From Coxiellaceae bacterium (GTDB lineage Bacteria; Pseudomonadota; Gammaproteobacteria; Coxiellales; Coxiellaceae): a stretch of 64,000 bases of DNA. Below, one piece after another: positions 35,801 to 44,200 of the stretch. How positions within the stretch are numbered: position 1 is the stretch's first letter; each line of letters opens with the position of its first letter. Below the pieces are notes generated by a model. It worked only from the letters and a program-made list of their open reading frames with translations. It was not told where the DNA came from and made no database searches. The DNA lies in NCBI GenBank assembly GCA_029212925.1, contig JARGOB010000003.1, positions 62,001 to 126,000 of the forward strand, read 5' to 3'. Both the position numbers and the translations under genes were made by a program.

Positions 35801-36119
35801 AACCCCACTGTTGTTTTTTGTCTCTTGAAATAACAGCTTGTGCTAGTTCCAGCGTGACCTTTTTATGGTCTTCTATCGTGGTGTTTTCTGCTAATGCCAA
35901 ATGCAACGACTCAATCACGCGAGCGCGCATTTCAGCAGCCGCTTTACGTGTAAAGGTAATGGCTATAATTTCTTCAGGTTGATTGACTACTGCTAATAAC
36001 TTTAATAATCGCTGGGTTAATAGCTCTGTTTTTCCAGACCCCGCCGGCGCTTGCACAATAAAAGATACATTGGTGTTAAGTACTTGTTGGCGAATGTCTG
36101 CATCAGCAATGGGTGTCAT
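32838..36119 (-). CDS. addA: UvrD-family helicase-nuclease, AddA/RecB-like
   Basis: The 1093-residue protein resects double-strand breaks as part of an AddAB/RecBCD-like complex. The superfamily I helicase core has Walker A in QAPAGSGKTELL (~22-33), ITFTRKAA, LLIDEFQDTS (motif II), GDPMQSIYRFR (motif III), VHKSKGLEFDHV (motif V) and VAVTRAKQ (motif VI). The C-terminal nuclease shows IDRCFID...WIIDYKSAK. The order and size fit AddA better than RecB. It overlaps the upstream addB-like gene by one base of stop/start (TAATG), so the two are coupled. Confidence 0.88.
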   Translation of the reverse strand: MTPIADADIRQQVLNTNVSFIVQAPAGSGKTELLTQRLLKLLAVVNQPEEIIAITFTRKAAAEMRARVIESLHLALAENTTIEDHKKVTLELAQAVISRDKKQQWGLLNNSNRLRIITIDSLAAFICRHMPLLSSIDPNIQISDNAQPLYQAAIKQLCQQAAHNDELQQAITECLLQLDNVMPYFENLLQQLLAKRDQWLPHIMPHYMDREALKLQLEDSLQHITQQTLQRISQAFSAEQQQQLLELHCFAMQNLDPECDIQTEPDSLEYWQAIAEMLLTQKNQWRSQITKRNGFPADKKPQKQQWKEFVAACQTNDATLPALIECRLCPPDHYHPQQWRVLDSLLTLLPQLVAQLQLIFSQQRRLDFVEIGLAANRALGDSEQPTDLALYLDYKIQHLLIDEFQDTSTTHFRLIEKIISEWTPDDNRSLFLVGDPMQSIYRFRQAEVGLFLHTQRHGIAQIKPTAVSLVSNFRSNARLVEWFNQTFNSVFPRHADIDTGAINYHPAQACRPAHDTHQAQAYLLEESDAAAEAQCVVDIIKEIDSQSESIAILVKSRTQLVEIIPALRQANLTFNAVDIEPLLIQPEIEDALTLTRALLHQADRVAWLALLRSPCCGLLLADLLTLCQAANNKPLWPTLLQYTDLNLSNDAQQRLACWIPQMQYALEQQGRHAFTVWVRNTWQSLAFNQLHAEPIQQQNIETYFQILQSLCDNSTAIDLQQIEAQLLQSYTKSPSEQAARINIMTVHKSKGLEFDHVIIPNLERGPVRDRPALLLWLERNQGDMANELLLAPIKSPEQQADDIYQYCKRVEQQKLDYENARLLYVAVTRAKQSLHLISTDMEKPKNGSFLALLQQALQPIAHNYQTNQTSNDALEAEDEYFSLTRLQKLPQTSETTISRILPNTEVIPQVNIDELQVEQQLAPLTGTIIHQQLFRIAKYQLEDIDENNIIMQCHQLGLSQQQIDGVLPIVKKAIEQTQQDQRGQWILSEHQQDQYEYEIQQRQNDKVKTFIIDRCFIDNNTRWIIDYKSAKPSINQTPDSFLCLQKEQYFEQLQTYATLMTEIEPMPTRLGLYFPLCGLWSEWVFQAEALTVE

Positions 36120-38686
36120 TAATGGTTAATCCTACATAAAGATTGAAAATCACAATAACTGCATGGTTGGCTTGATTCGTCCGGGGTAACGCTGGCATCA
36201 CCTTGAATAAATTCATTCGCTAACCCAGTAATTTGTTGCTGCCAATGTTTAATCGTATCAGACCAATATTTAAATTCGCCTGTGTCTTTATCTACAATGC
36301 TTTCAATCGTTTTAATGCCGGGTAGTTCAATATCATTCGCGGCGACCCCTTTAAACGCAAATTTACCGCGCTTAACTTCTGCATAAGCCAGCCCATCGGC
36401 ATTGAGTGATTCAATGGTGGCATATAACGGTAGCTGTGGCTGTGTAAGACGCTCATCAAACCAACCCAACATTGACTGTATGCCTGTTTTATAATCAATG
36501 ACAATAGTTTCGCCACTGTCGAGTTGGTCGATGCGGTCAACAACGATACGTATCGTCAATTGCTGTAATGGGTATTCAAATCGTTGCTCAGTGGATTGCA
36601 CGGTGAACGGTTGTCGCTGTTTTTCAAATTCTAGCCATTGTTGTAGTAGTTTACGTAAACGTTGTTGTTCACTGTGTAAAAAAAGCGGTTCAGTGTGCTC
36701 TGAAAATTCAGCCAATACTTGTTGTACGGTGTGATCGATTAAGTGGTCTAGTGCCAGTTCGTCGCATTTGATTAAGTTGGTATGCGTTTTTAATTGCGTC
36801 CAGATAACATCTAAGCAAGCATGCACTAAAGTGCCTTTATCGCGCGCATCAATGCCTTCATGCAGTTCACCTATCGCTTCGGCGCCCAGTCTAACAGAAG
36901 CAAAAGCTTTAAATGGGCAATTGGCTTGTTGGCTAATTATCCAGCTTCCACCTTGGATTTTTTCATCGTCATTGACCGCTGGGGCGGTATCGTCGTCTAA
37001 CTGTTCGAGGATGGGTGTTGTAACCGTTGGTTGTGGGCGTTCAGCAGGGTCTAATTCAGCTAGGGCGATAGATTGAACAATCGGACTGACTTGCAATGCG
37101 GTATCTTGCTCCTGCTGTGCATGACTAACGACTACTTCAGGGTTGGTATCTATTAGTTGTTGTGTGAGCTGTGCGCAATATTCATATTCACGTTGTGCTG
37201 TGGCATGCGGCAATTGATGCTGCGTTTGCAAGCTAAATGGCAGCAGTGGATTAGGTTTGGCGCTGGGCGGCCACGAGTTATCAGTTAAGCCAGCGAGCCA
37301 TAGGCAGTCAAAATCATTACCGGCAGCTTCTAGTGCGCCTAATATTTGAATCGGCTCATCAGTAGTTTGCGCCTGGAAGGTATGTTGTTGACATAAATAA
37401 CGTAACTGTGACAGTGCAGCGCTGTTGGTTGGTGCTTGTAAGTGATTACCCAATTGCAAAAATGATTGCAGTATTTGTTGCCAGTGTTGATGAACTTGAT
37501 GCTCTTGGCTATCAAATCCACGCTGACCGGGCCAGCCGATCGCATTGAGCTGCGCGGCGGCGTGTTGTAGCCAATCACTATGGTTGCGTTTAGGTTGCTG
37601 CTGTTGCAACGATAGCCAGTGCCTTAAGCGTTGCGGTAGTGACGCTTTGGGAAGTTGCTGAGCTGCTTGATTAATGAGCGAGGTGAGTTGCTGCTGGTTG
37701 ATGTTTGGCTGGCCGTTGTCGTACAGTTTTTTATCTAGATAGGCGGCGCAGGCGTTATCGATCACATTACCATTAATATAGGGTGAGCGAAGTACGCTGG
37801 AAAAAACAGCGACATCTAATTGGTCGCTTTGCAGTCCAAGTAGCGTTAATGCGCAGCTCACCATGTCGCATTGATCAAGTGATACGCCGCTGGAAATGTT
37901 GTAGGGCGTTAAATGCTCGAATACCTGATGGAAAGTGGCCTCGAGCTGATGGCGCAATGTGCTCAGCTGTGGGTGTACGCAAGCAATGCGTTGCTTGCCT
38001 TGTTGCCATTGCTGTTTTGCCCATTGTGCCATCGCTTGCAGTTCATGTTGTGGCGTAGGGCATCTGCTGCGCTTAACTTGTTGGTTGCGCTTGGGTGGCG
38101 AAATATATTCAATTGTTATTTGTTGCTCTAGTTGTTTTAGTAGCTGTGATAAATTAGGCGGGATTTGGTCAAAGCCATACAGGCGTAATCGATTAACGGC
38201 TAGTGGTATTTTTGCTAATTGTTCGCTCAGTGCTTTTGGGCACTGATGGTTGGTTATTAATTGCTGCTGTTTCAGTTGTTGCTCAAAAGATTGCGCCCAG
38301 CGCTGAAACTGTATGTGGTCTTGATTAGGCTTCGCCTTAGTTATCTCGCTCAGTGATAAATTCCACTGGGTGAGGTTGTCATAAGCGGATTGTGCTAGTT
38401 CTGCTAACGCACGCGCTGATACTAATGGTTGCGACTGTAAGTCTTGTGCAATAATTTGTTGCCATATCAGCAAGCTTGAATGAGCCGGCAGCACAGTTTT
38501 ATTGCCGACCACTTGCCAGTGCTGCATTAGCCAGTCTGGCAGTGAGCTAATGAGCGGTACTACCCATGATTTTTTTGATGTACAAAATTGTTGTTGGTGC
38601 CATTGCAGTAAGCGAGTTGTAAGACGACGATTTGGAGTAACTATCTGATCGCCGGGAAGGCTAGTGGAAAATATCTCACAATACAT
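36119..38686 (-). CDS. AddB-like repair nuclease (PD-(D/E)xK)
   Basis: This is the partner of the downstream AddA-like helicase. The N-terminal two-thirds is an inactivated helicase-like region (QIVTPNRRLTTRLL at the start). The C-terminus carries the nuclease motif RIVVDRIDQL...VIDYKTG and a Cys-rich end (CSYCDFQSLCRI) typical of the AddB iron-sulfur cluster. The frame opens at 38818, but the conserved N-terminus begins at MYCEIFS (38686), giving 855 residues. It corresponds to the 'probable DNA repair protein' group found beside AddA-like helicases in gammaproteobacteria. Confidence 0.8.
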   Translation of the reverse strand: MYCEIFSTSLPGDQIVTPNRRLTTRLLQWHQQQFCTSKKSWVVPLISSLPDWLMQHWQVVGNKTVLPAHSSLLIWQQIIAQDLQSQPLVSARALAELAQSAYDNLTQWNLSLSEITKAKPNQDHIQFQRWAQSFEQQLKQQQLITNHQCPKALSEQLAKIPLAVNRLRLYGFDQIPPNLSQLLKQLEQQITIEYISPPKRNQQVKRSRCPTPQHELQAMAQWAKQQWQQGKQRIACVHPQLSTLRHQLEATFHQVFEHLTPYNISSGVSLDQCDMVSCALTLLGLQSDQLDVAVFSSVLRSPYINGNVIDNACAAYLDKKLYDNGQPNINQQQLTSLINQAAQQLPKASLPQRLRHWLSLQQQQPKRNHSDWLQHAAAQLNAIGWPGQRGFDSQEHQVHQHWQQILQSFLQLGNHLQAPTNSAALSQLRYLCQQHTFQAQTTDEPIQILGALEAAGNDFDCLWLAGLTDNSWPPSAKPNPLLPFSLQTQHQLPHATAQREYEYCAQLTQQLIDTNPEVVVSHAQQEQDTALQVSPIVQSIALAELDPAERPQPTVTTPILEQLDDDTAPAVNDDEKIQGGSWIISQQANCPFKAFASVRLGAEAIGELHEGIDARDKGTLVHACLDVIWTQLKTHTNLIKCDELALDHLIDHTVQQVLAEFSEHTEPLFLHSEQQRLRKLLQQWLEFEKQRQPFTVQSTEQRFEYPLQQLTIRIVVDRIDQLDSGETIVIDYKTGIQSMLGWFDERLTQPQLPLYATIESLNADGLAYAEVKRGKFAFKGVAANDIELPGIKTIESIVDKDTGEFKYWSDTIKHWQQQITGLANEFIQGDASVTPDESSQPCSYCDFQSLCRINH

Positions 38687-38938
38687 TGCGGTAAGCGCCC
38701 TTGTAACGGTTCCTTGTGACGGAGCCTCATTGTAGACGACTTCATGTGAGTTGTTAACATCGAAATGAAAATAAATAATTTGGATCTGTAATAGCAGTGT
38801 ATTTTGAACCAAACGCACGGAAAAAATCGTAACTATATGATTAAATGTGATATTTTATTATGATTAGTTTGTATTCAATCTGTTGAACTGCACGTAAAAT
38901 CAGGCCTTAGCGATAGATAAAAACAATCTACTCACAGA

Positions 38939-38963
38939 GTTATCCACAGATTTTGTGGATAAC
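38939..38963. promoter_or_regulatory. Pair of perfect DnaA boxes in inverted orientation
   Basis: TTATCCACA (38940-38948) and TGTGGATAA (38954-38962) are both exact DnaA boxes and form a 10-bp inverted repeat around GATTT. They lie in a ~300-bp AT-rich gap (38687-38982) between the addB-like gene and the histidine kinase gene, where I see no gene. They could be DnaA binding sites or a hairpin at the end of the kinase transcript; no T-run follows in that direction. Confidence 0.6.
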
Positions 38964-38982
38964 AAGAGAAAGCGATCCTGGT

Positions 38983-40383
38983 CTAGTTGCTGGGGAAAAT
39001 AATCCGAAACTCTAAGCCTTTCCCAGAGGCGGGGGTAAGCAGTTGGATTTCCGCTTGGTGCAGGCGCGCAATCTGTTGCACGATACCTAGGCCCAAGCCA
39101 CTGCCTGGGGCTTTGTTGCCTATAACCCTAAAGAAGCGTTCGAAGACACGGTCACGTAATTGCTTGGGTATGCCTGGGCCGGAGTCAATAACATTCAGTG
39201 TGACCTTTTGAGCTGTTTTTTGGATCTCAATAACAACCGAGCCTTCTGGTGGTGTGTAGCGAATGGCGTTATCAACCAGGTTACGAATCAAGATGCCAAT
39301 TGAGGTAGCATTACCGCGAATGAGCGCGGGGTCATTGGGCGCTATGAGTTCAAGGTCGATATTTTTTTCAATGGCAATCGGTACCAGTTGAGCGGCGACA
39401 TCAGCAGCAGTTGTTGATAGGTCGATTGAAGTGGGTTCGTTAATGGTTGATTGTGGCAGCATGCGGCTCAATGTCAGTAGTTGTTGCACTACGTGTGTTG
39501 CTCTATCAACACCTTCCAGCACTTTGCGTAAGGCCTCGTCACGGTCTTCATTGGTATCTGCCCGTAAGGCTACTTGTGTTTGGGTGCGCAGTGCGGCTAG
39601 TGGGGTTCTTAGTTCGTGAGCGGCATCAGCTGCAAAGCGTTTTTCACGATCAAAAGCTTCTTGCAAGCGGGTAAATAGGCTGTTGAGCTCAACCACCAGT
39701 GGCTCAATTTCACTGGGTACGGATTCCACATCTACCGGTTCCAGGTAGCTCGGCGCTCGATGGCTGACTTCTCGCGCCACTTTTTTCAGTGTGTCTAAGC
39801 CGCGGCCAACAATAACCCAAATCAAAAAGCCCAAGAAGGGGTAGGTGATCAACATGATCAAGATGGAATCTTGGGTTAATTGGTTTTCAAGCTTCTGGCG
39901 AAAATCTTGTCTTTCACCCACGATGATAGTGAGCTTATTGTGTTTATTATAAACGGTAAATACACGCCAAGATTGTGCATTTAGCCATAATGTCGTTAGG
40001 CCGGGTTTGCCGTCTGATAAAGGAATTTTTGGTGCTGATTTTGAGTGCAGAATTAGCTTGCCTCTGTTATTCCAAATTTGAAATCCTGTTTTTTCATGGT
40101 ATTCCGTTAGAGCCTTTAGTAGCTTTGGGTTTTTTTTGCTGAGATGGAGTGAAGCGGTTATCGATGATTCTATATGGTTTTGGATGACGCCCAGTTGCCG
40201 GCTTTTAATGCCATCGCTGAACAGTGATTCAATTTGTATGGTGGTGCGAATCAGCTGTAAGTCTAATTGGGTCTGGATGTCGTTGTGTGCCAAGAATAAA
40301 TTACCAATAATCGCCAAGGAGGTAATAAGCGTTACGCTCAACAATAAGTTGATTAATAAGAAGGTGCGAATTGATGGTGTCAT
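38983..40383 (-). CDS. Sensor histidine kinase, QseC/PmrB type
   Basis: The 466-residue kinase has an N-terminal transmembrane helix (~10-30), a periplasmic domain of ~135 residues, and a second helix (~170-190). A HAMP-like linker, the phosphoacceptor His in AADAAHELRTPLAALR, and the ATP-binding domain (RNLVDNAIRYTPP, VIDSGPGIP, GSGLGLGIV) follow. H-box and layout match QseC/PmrB-type kinases. It overlaps the response regulator by 4 bp. If the PmrA-box-like promoters in this window are real, this pair is the natural controller. Confidence 0.88.
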   Translation of the reverse strand: MTPSIRTFLLINLLLSVTLITSLAIIGNLFLAHNDIQTQLDLQLIRTTIQIESLFSDGIKSRQLGVIQNHIESSITASLHLSKKNPKLLKALTEYHEKTGFQIWNNRGKLILHSKSAPKIPLSDGKPGLTTLWLNAQSWRVFTVYNKHNKLTIIVGERQDFRQKLENQLTQDSILIMLITYPFLGFLIWVIVGRGLDTLKKVAREVSHRAPSYLEPVDVESVPSEIEPLVVELNSLFTRLQEAFDREKRFAADAAHELRTPLAALRTQTQVALRADTNEDRDEALRKVLEGVDRATHVVQQLLTLSRMLPQSTINEPTSIDLSTTAADVAAQLVPIAIEKNIDLELIAPNDPALIRGNATSIGILIRNLVDNAIRYTPPEGSVVIEIQKTAQKVTLNVIDSGPGIPKQLRDRVFERFFRVIGNKAPGSGLGLGIVQQIARLHQAEIQLLTPASGKGLEFRIIFPSN

Positions 40384-41051
40384 GTGTCGTGCTTTTCAGC
40401 CATATAACCTACGCCGCGAATGGTACGGATTAAATCTGAACCAAAGCGTTTGCGCAGGTTGTGAATATGAACCTCAAGTGCATTACTGTCAATATTTTCA
40501 CCCCAACCATAGAGTGTCTGGTTGAGCTGTTCGCGCGATATTACGCGACCGGCATTTTCTAATAACTTTTGCAGTAATGAAAATTCTCGCCGGGAGACAA
40601 GCACTTGTTCGCCTTTATAAGTCACCACATGTGCCGCGGGATCCAGCACGATATCTCCATAGGTCAATAGCGGCTTCGCTCTGGATTTTGAGCGTCGCTG
40701 TAAGGCGCGCATACGTGCGCAAAGTTCATCAAGATCAAAGGGTTTGGTCAGGTAATCATCTGCGCCTGCATCGAGACCTTTGACGCGGTCATCAATGGTT
40801 TCACGAGCAGTAAGGATGACTACGGGTGTTGGTACGTTGCGTTCGCGCATGTTTTTTAGCACGTCTAGGCCTGACATTTTGGGAAGTCCCAGATCAAGTA
40901 CCACAATATCAAAGCTTTCTTGGGTGGATGTAATGGCGTCTTGTGCAGATTTTCCGTCTTTAACCCAATCGACAGTGTGTCCGTAGTGTTTCAGACCGCT
41001 GCAAATGCCATCGCCTAATAATTCATCATCTTCAACTAGTAACACACGCAT
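40380..41051 (-). CDS. Response regulator, QseB/PmrA type
   Basis: The 223-residue OmpR-family regulator starts MRVLLVEDDELLG. Its phosphoacceptor Asp is in VVLDLGLPKMSG (~51), with Lys in YLTKPFD, and it has a winged helix (REFSLLQKLLENAG, SNALEVHIHNLRKRFG, IRGVGYM). The start at 41051 follows GAGAAGGG; the frame extends to 41096 without a better site. QseB and PmrA are hard to separate by sequence alone. In Legionella and Coxiella the PmrA branch controls Dot/Icm effectors. Confidence 0.88.
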   Translation of the reverse strand: MRVLLVEDDELLGDGICSGLKHYGHTVDWVKDGKSAQDAITSTQESFDIVVLDLGLPKMSGLDVLKNMRERNVPTPVVILTARETIDDRVKGLDAGADDYLTKPFDLDELCARMRALQRRSKSRAKPLLTYGDIVLDPAAHVVTYKGEQVLVSRREFSLLQKLLENAGRVISREQLNQTLYGWGENIDSNALEVHIHNLRKRFGSDLIRTIRGVGYMAEKHDT

Positions 41052-41120
41052 GATAAGCCCTTCTCTCAACTGTTGCTGTAGGTTTAAAACCGACAAACTC
41101 GATAGCTATTATAGTGCAAA

Positions 41121-41134
41121 AACCCCCGGGGGTT
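41121..41134. promoter_or_regulatory. 14-bp perfect palindrome AACCCCCGGGGGTT
   Basis: It lies in the divergent gap between the PmrA-like regulator (start 41051) and the glutamate dehydrogenase gene (start 41297). A G/C-pure palindrome in otherwise AT-rich surroundings suggests an operator or a structural element. No known binding protein fits. Confidence 0.35.
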
Positions 41135-41296
41135 GTAGTCTTTTGTTCTTGAAAAAGTTTTTTAAGCGAGGCTAACTTTTTTGATTAAGACGTGTTACAA
41201 TATGCGTCAGACAAAAACCAAAAATAATGCCTTTATATTCAGTGAGTTAATATTAAAATATAAAGCGCACTAGCATTCGATTTCGAGGGCGATTGA

Positions 41297-44200
41297 GTGA
41301 GTAAGCACAATACTGAAGTCGGCTCAATTATTGAGCAAGTGGTTGATTTTGCTAAAAGTCACCCTATTGATGGCATAAACGATGCATTTTTTGACTTTAT
41401 CCATATATTTTTACGCAACCTTTCCATAGAGGATTTGGCCAATTACCGAGTTGAAGATCTATTCGGTATCGTGTCTTCTCAGTGGCATTTAGTATGTCGG
41501 CGATCTGAAAATCAAACAACTTTGCGCGTCTACAACCCAACAAAAGATAAGGATGGGTGGCAATCAACTCATACTGTGGTTGAGGTGGTGACGGGTGATA
41601 TGCCATTTTTAGTCGACTCAATGAGTATGGAGTTGACTCGGTTGGGGCTGACCATTCACCAAATGATATATCTGGGTGGTATTAAGTGCATACGTCAGCA
41701 AGGTCAAGTGGTTGAGCTAATAGCGCACGGTGATGAGCACCCTGAGGCTTCTGCTGAAGCACCTATTCATATGGAAATTGATCGCCAAAGTGGCGAGCAA
41801 GCATTGAAAGACATTGAAGAAAATTTAAAGCGTGTACTTAATGACGTGAATCGTGTCGTTACTGATTGGCCTGAAATTCAAAAACAAGTACGGTTAATCA
41901 TTGAAGAATATAATGATCCGGCTCTGCAAAAACGCTTTCCCGACATGAAAGAGTCGCGAGAGTTTTTGGATTGGATGTTGAGTGATTGTTTTACGTTTTT
42001 AGGTTTTCGTGAATACCAATTGGTGGGTGAGGGAAGTGAGCAAGCGCTACAAATTGTTCGCGGTACTGGTTTGGGGGTTCTATATGATGATACGCGTGGT
42101 AAACAAGTGCGCCAGTATGCAGATTTACCTGAAGAAGCACGTCGAGCTGCTTTATCTCGTGATCATTGCTTAACCATTACAAAAACAAATACACGATCTA
42201 CCGTTCATCGGCCAGCCTACACTGACTATGTTGGTGTGAAAAAGTTTGATAAAAATGGAAAATTAGTTGGTGAGCGCCGTATCATTGGTTTATATACATC
42301 AATCGCATACAGCAGTAATCCAAATAATATTCCTTTTTTACGCGAAAAAGTAGCTCAAATCATGCAAATGTCGGGGTTGCCGGCAAAAAGTCATGCGGGT
42401 AAAGACTTGCTGCATATTCTGTCTACCTTCCCTCGAGATGATTTATTGCATGCCAGTGCCGATCAAATATTTGAATTAGCTACTGGTATTATGCGTTTAC
42501 AAGAACGCCGTCGCATTCGTATGTTTGCGCGCAAAGATATGTATGGACGCTTTGTATCGGTTTTGGTTTTTGTACCGCGTGAAAACTTCAATACTGATTT
42601 AGCTGAACAGATGCGAATCATACTTGCCGAAGAAACAGATGCGCTTGAAGTGATGATGAACACACGTTTCTCGGAGTCAGTGTTGGCGCGTATTCATTTT
42701 GTTATTCGAGTTGACTCCTCTAAACCGCGTGATTATGATTTCGCTGCTATTGAGCAGCGTTTGGTTGCTACTGGCCAGTCTTGGCAGGATGGATTATTAG
42801 AAAACTTAGTTACATTCTATGATGAAGAGTCGGCTAATGAATTATTGGCCGTGTATCGTACAGCGTTTCCCGCAGGTTATCGTGAAGCTTTTATGCCGCG
42901 TAATGCGGTTTTTGATATACGAAAAATCGAAAAGCTACGCAAAGCAGGTAGCCCGCTTGAAATGAGCTTATATCGCAGCCCTGATTGTGATGAGAATCAA
43001 GTAAAACTGAAATTATTTCATCCGCGTATTACTATTCCTTTATCCGATGCGGTGCCAGTATTAGAGAATATGGGTTTTCGTGTGTTGGGTGAAGAAACCT
43101 TTAAAGTAATGACGCATGATGGAGCGTGCTATTGGATTAATGATTTCACATTGAGCTCAACTTTATCTGAATTGTGTGATATTAATCAGTTTGATGAGCT
43201 GTTTTATGAGGCTCTATTGCGTTTGTGGCAGCGCGATGTTGAAAACGATAGCTTCAATAAATTAGTTGTGGCGTCGCGTTTAAACTGGCACGAGGTCAGT
43301 TTGTTGCGCGCCTATGCCAAGTATTTTCGTCAGATTGGTTTTACACTGAGTCAACAATATATCGAACAAGCCTTGGTTCAAAATGGTGAAATTTCATGTT
43401 TGATCGTCGATTTATTTAAACAGCGTTTTGTGCCCGATTTTACGGGCGATCGTCAACAAGAGTGTGAGCAGATCGAGCGCCGAATCACTGCTGCGTTAGA
43501 TGAGGTGAGCAGTCTTGATGAAGACCGAATATTGCGTATGTATGTAAGCGTTATATACGCCACAGTACGCACAAACTTCTTCCAGCGTGATAAACACGGC
43601 CGTAGAAAAATATTTGTCTCACTCAAGATGGATCCCAGTAAAGTTCCTGATATGCCATTACCACTACCTGCCTATGAAGTGTTTGTTTATTCGCCTCGTT
43701 TCGAAGGTGTGCATCTGCGTTCTTCAAATGTTGCGCGTGGTGGGATTCGCTGGTCTGATCGCAAAGAAGATTTTCGTGTTGAAGTGCTTGGTTTGATGAA
43801 GGCGCAACAAGTTAAAAATGCTGTGATCGTACCGTCAGGTGCAAAAGGCGGCTTTGTGACAAAGCGTACCACAGCTCATATGGATCGCGAGTCATTTATA
43901 GCTGAAGGTGTGCAATGCTATCAAAATTATATCCGAGGTCTGTTTGATGTTACTGATAATTTAATCAATGATAAAGTGGTGCACCCTGCAGACAGTGTTT
44001 ATTATGATACGGATGATGTGTATTTAGTGGTTGCAGCTGATAAGGGTACGGCGACTTTTTCAGATATTGCTAATGAAATTTCCTTGCATCGCAATTTTTG
44101 GTTAAAGGATGCTTTTGCATCAGGCGGTTCTGTTGGTTACGACCATAAAAAAATGGGTATAACAGCTAGAGGGGCGTGGGTCTCTGCGCAGCGTCATTTT

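Noticed and set aside
38939-38963. Chromosomal origin of replication
   Set aside because: Only two DnaA boxes are present and none of the usual oriC neighbour genes is nearby.
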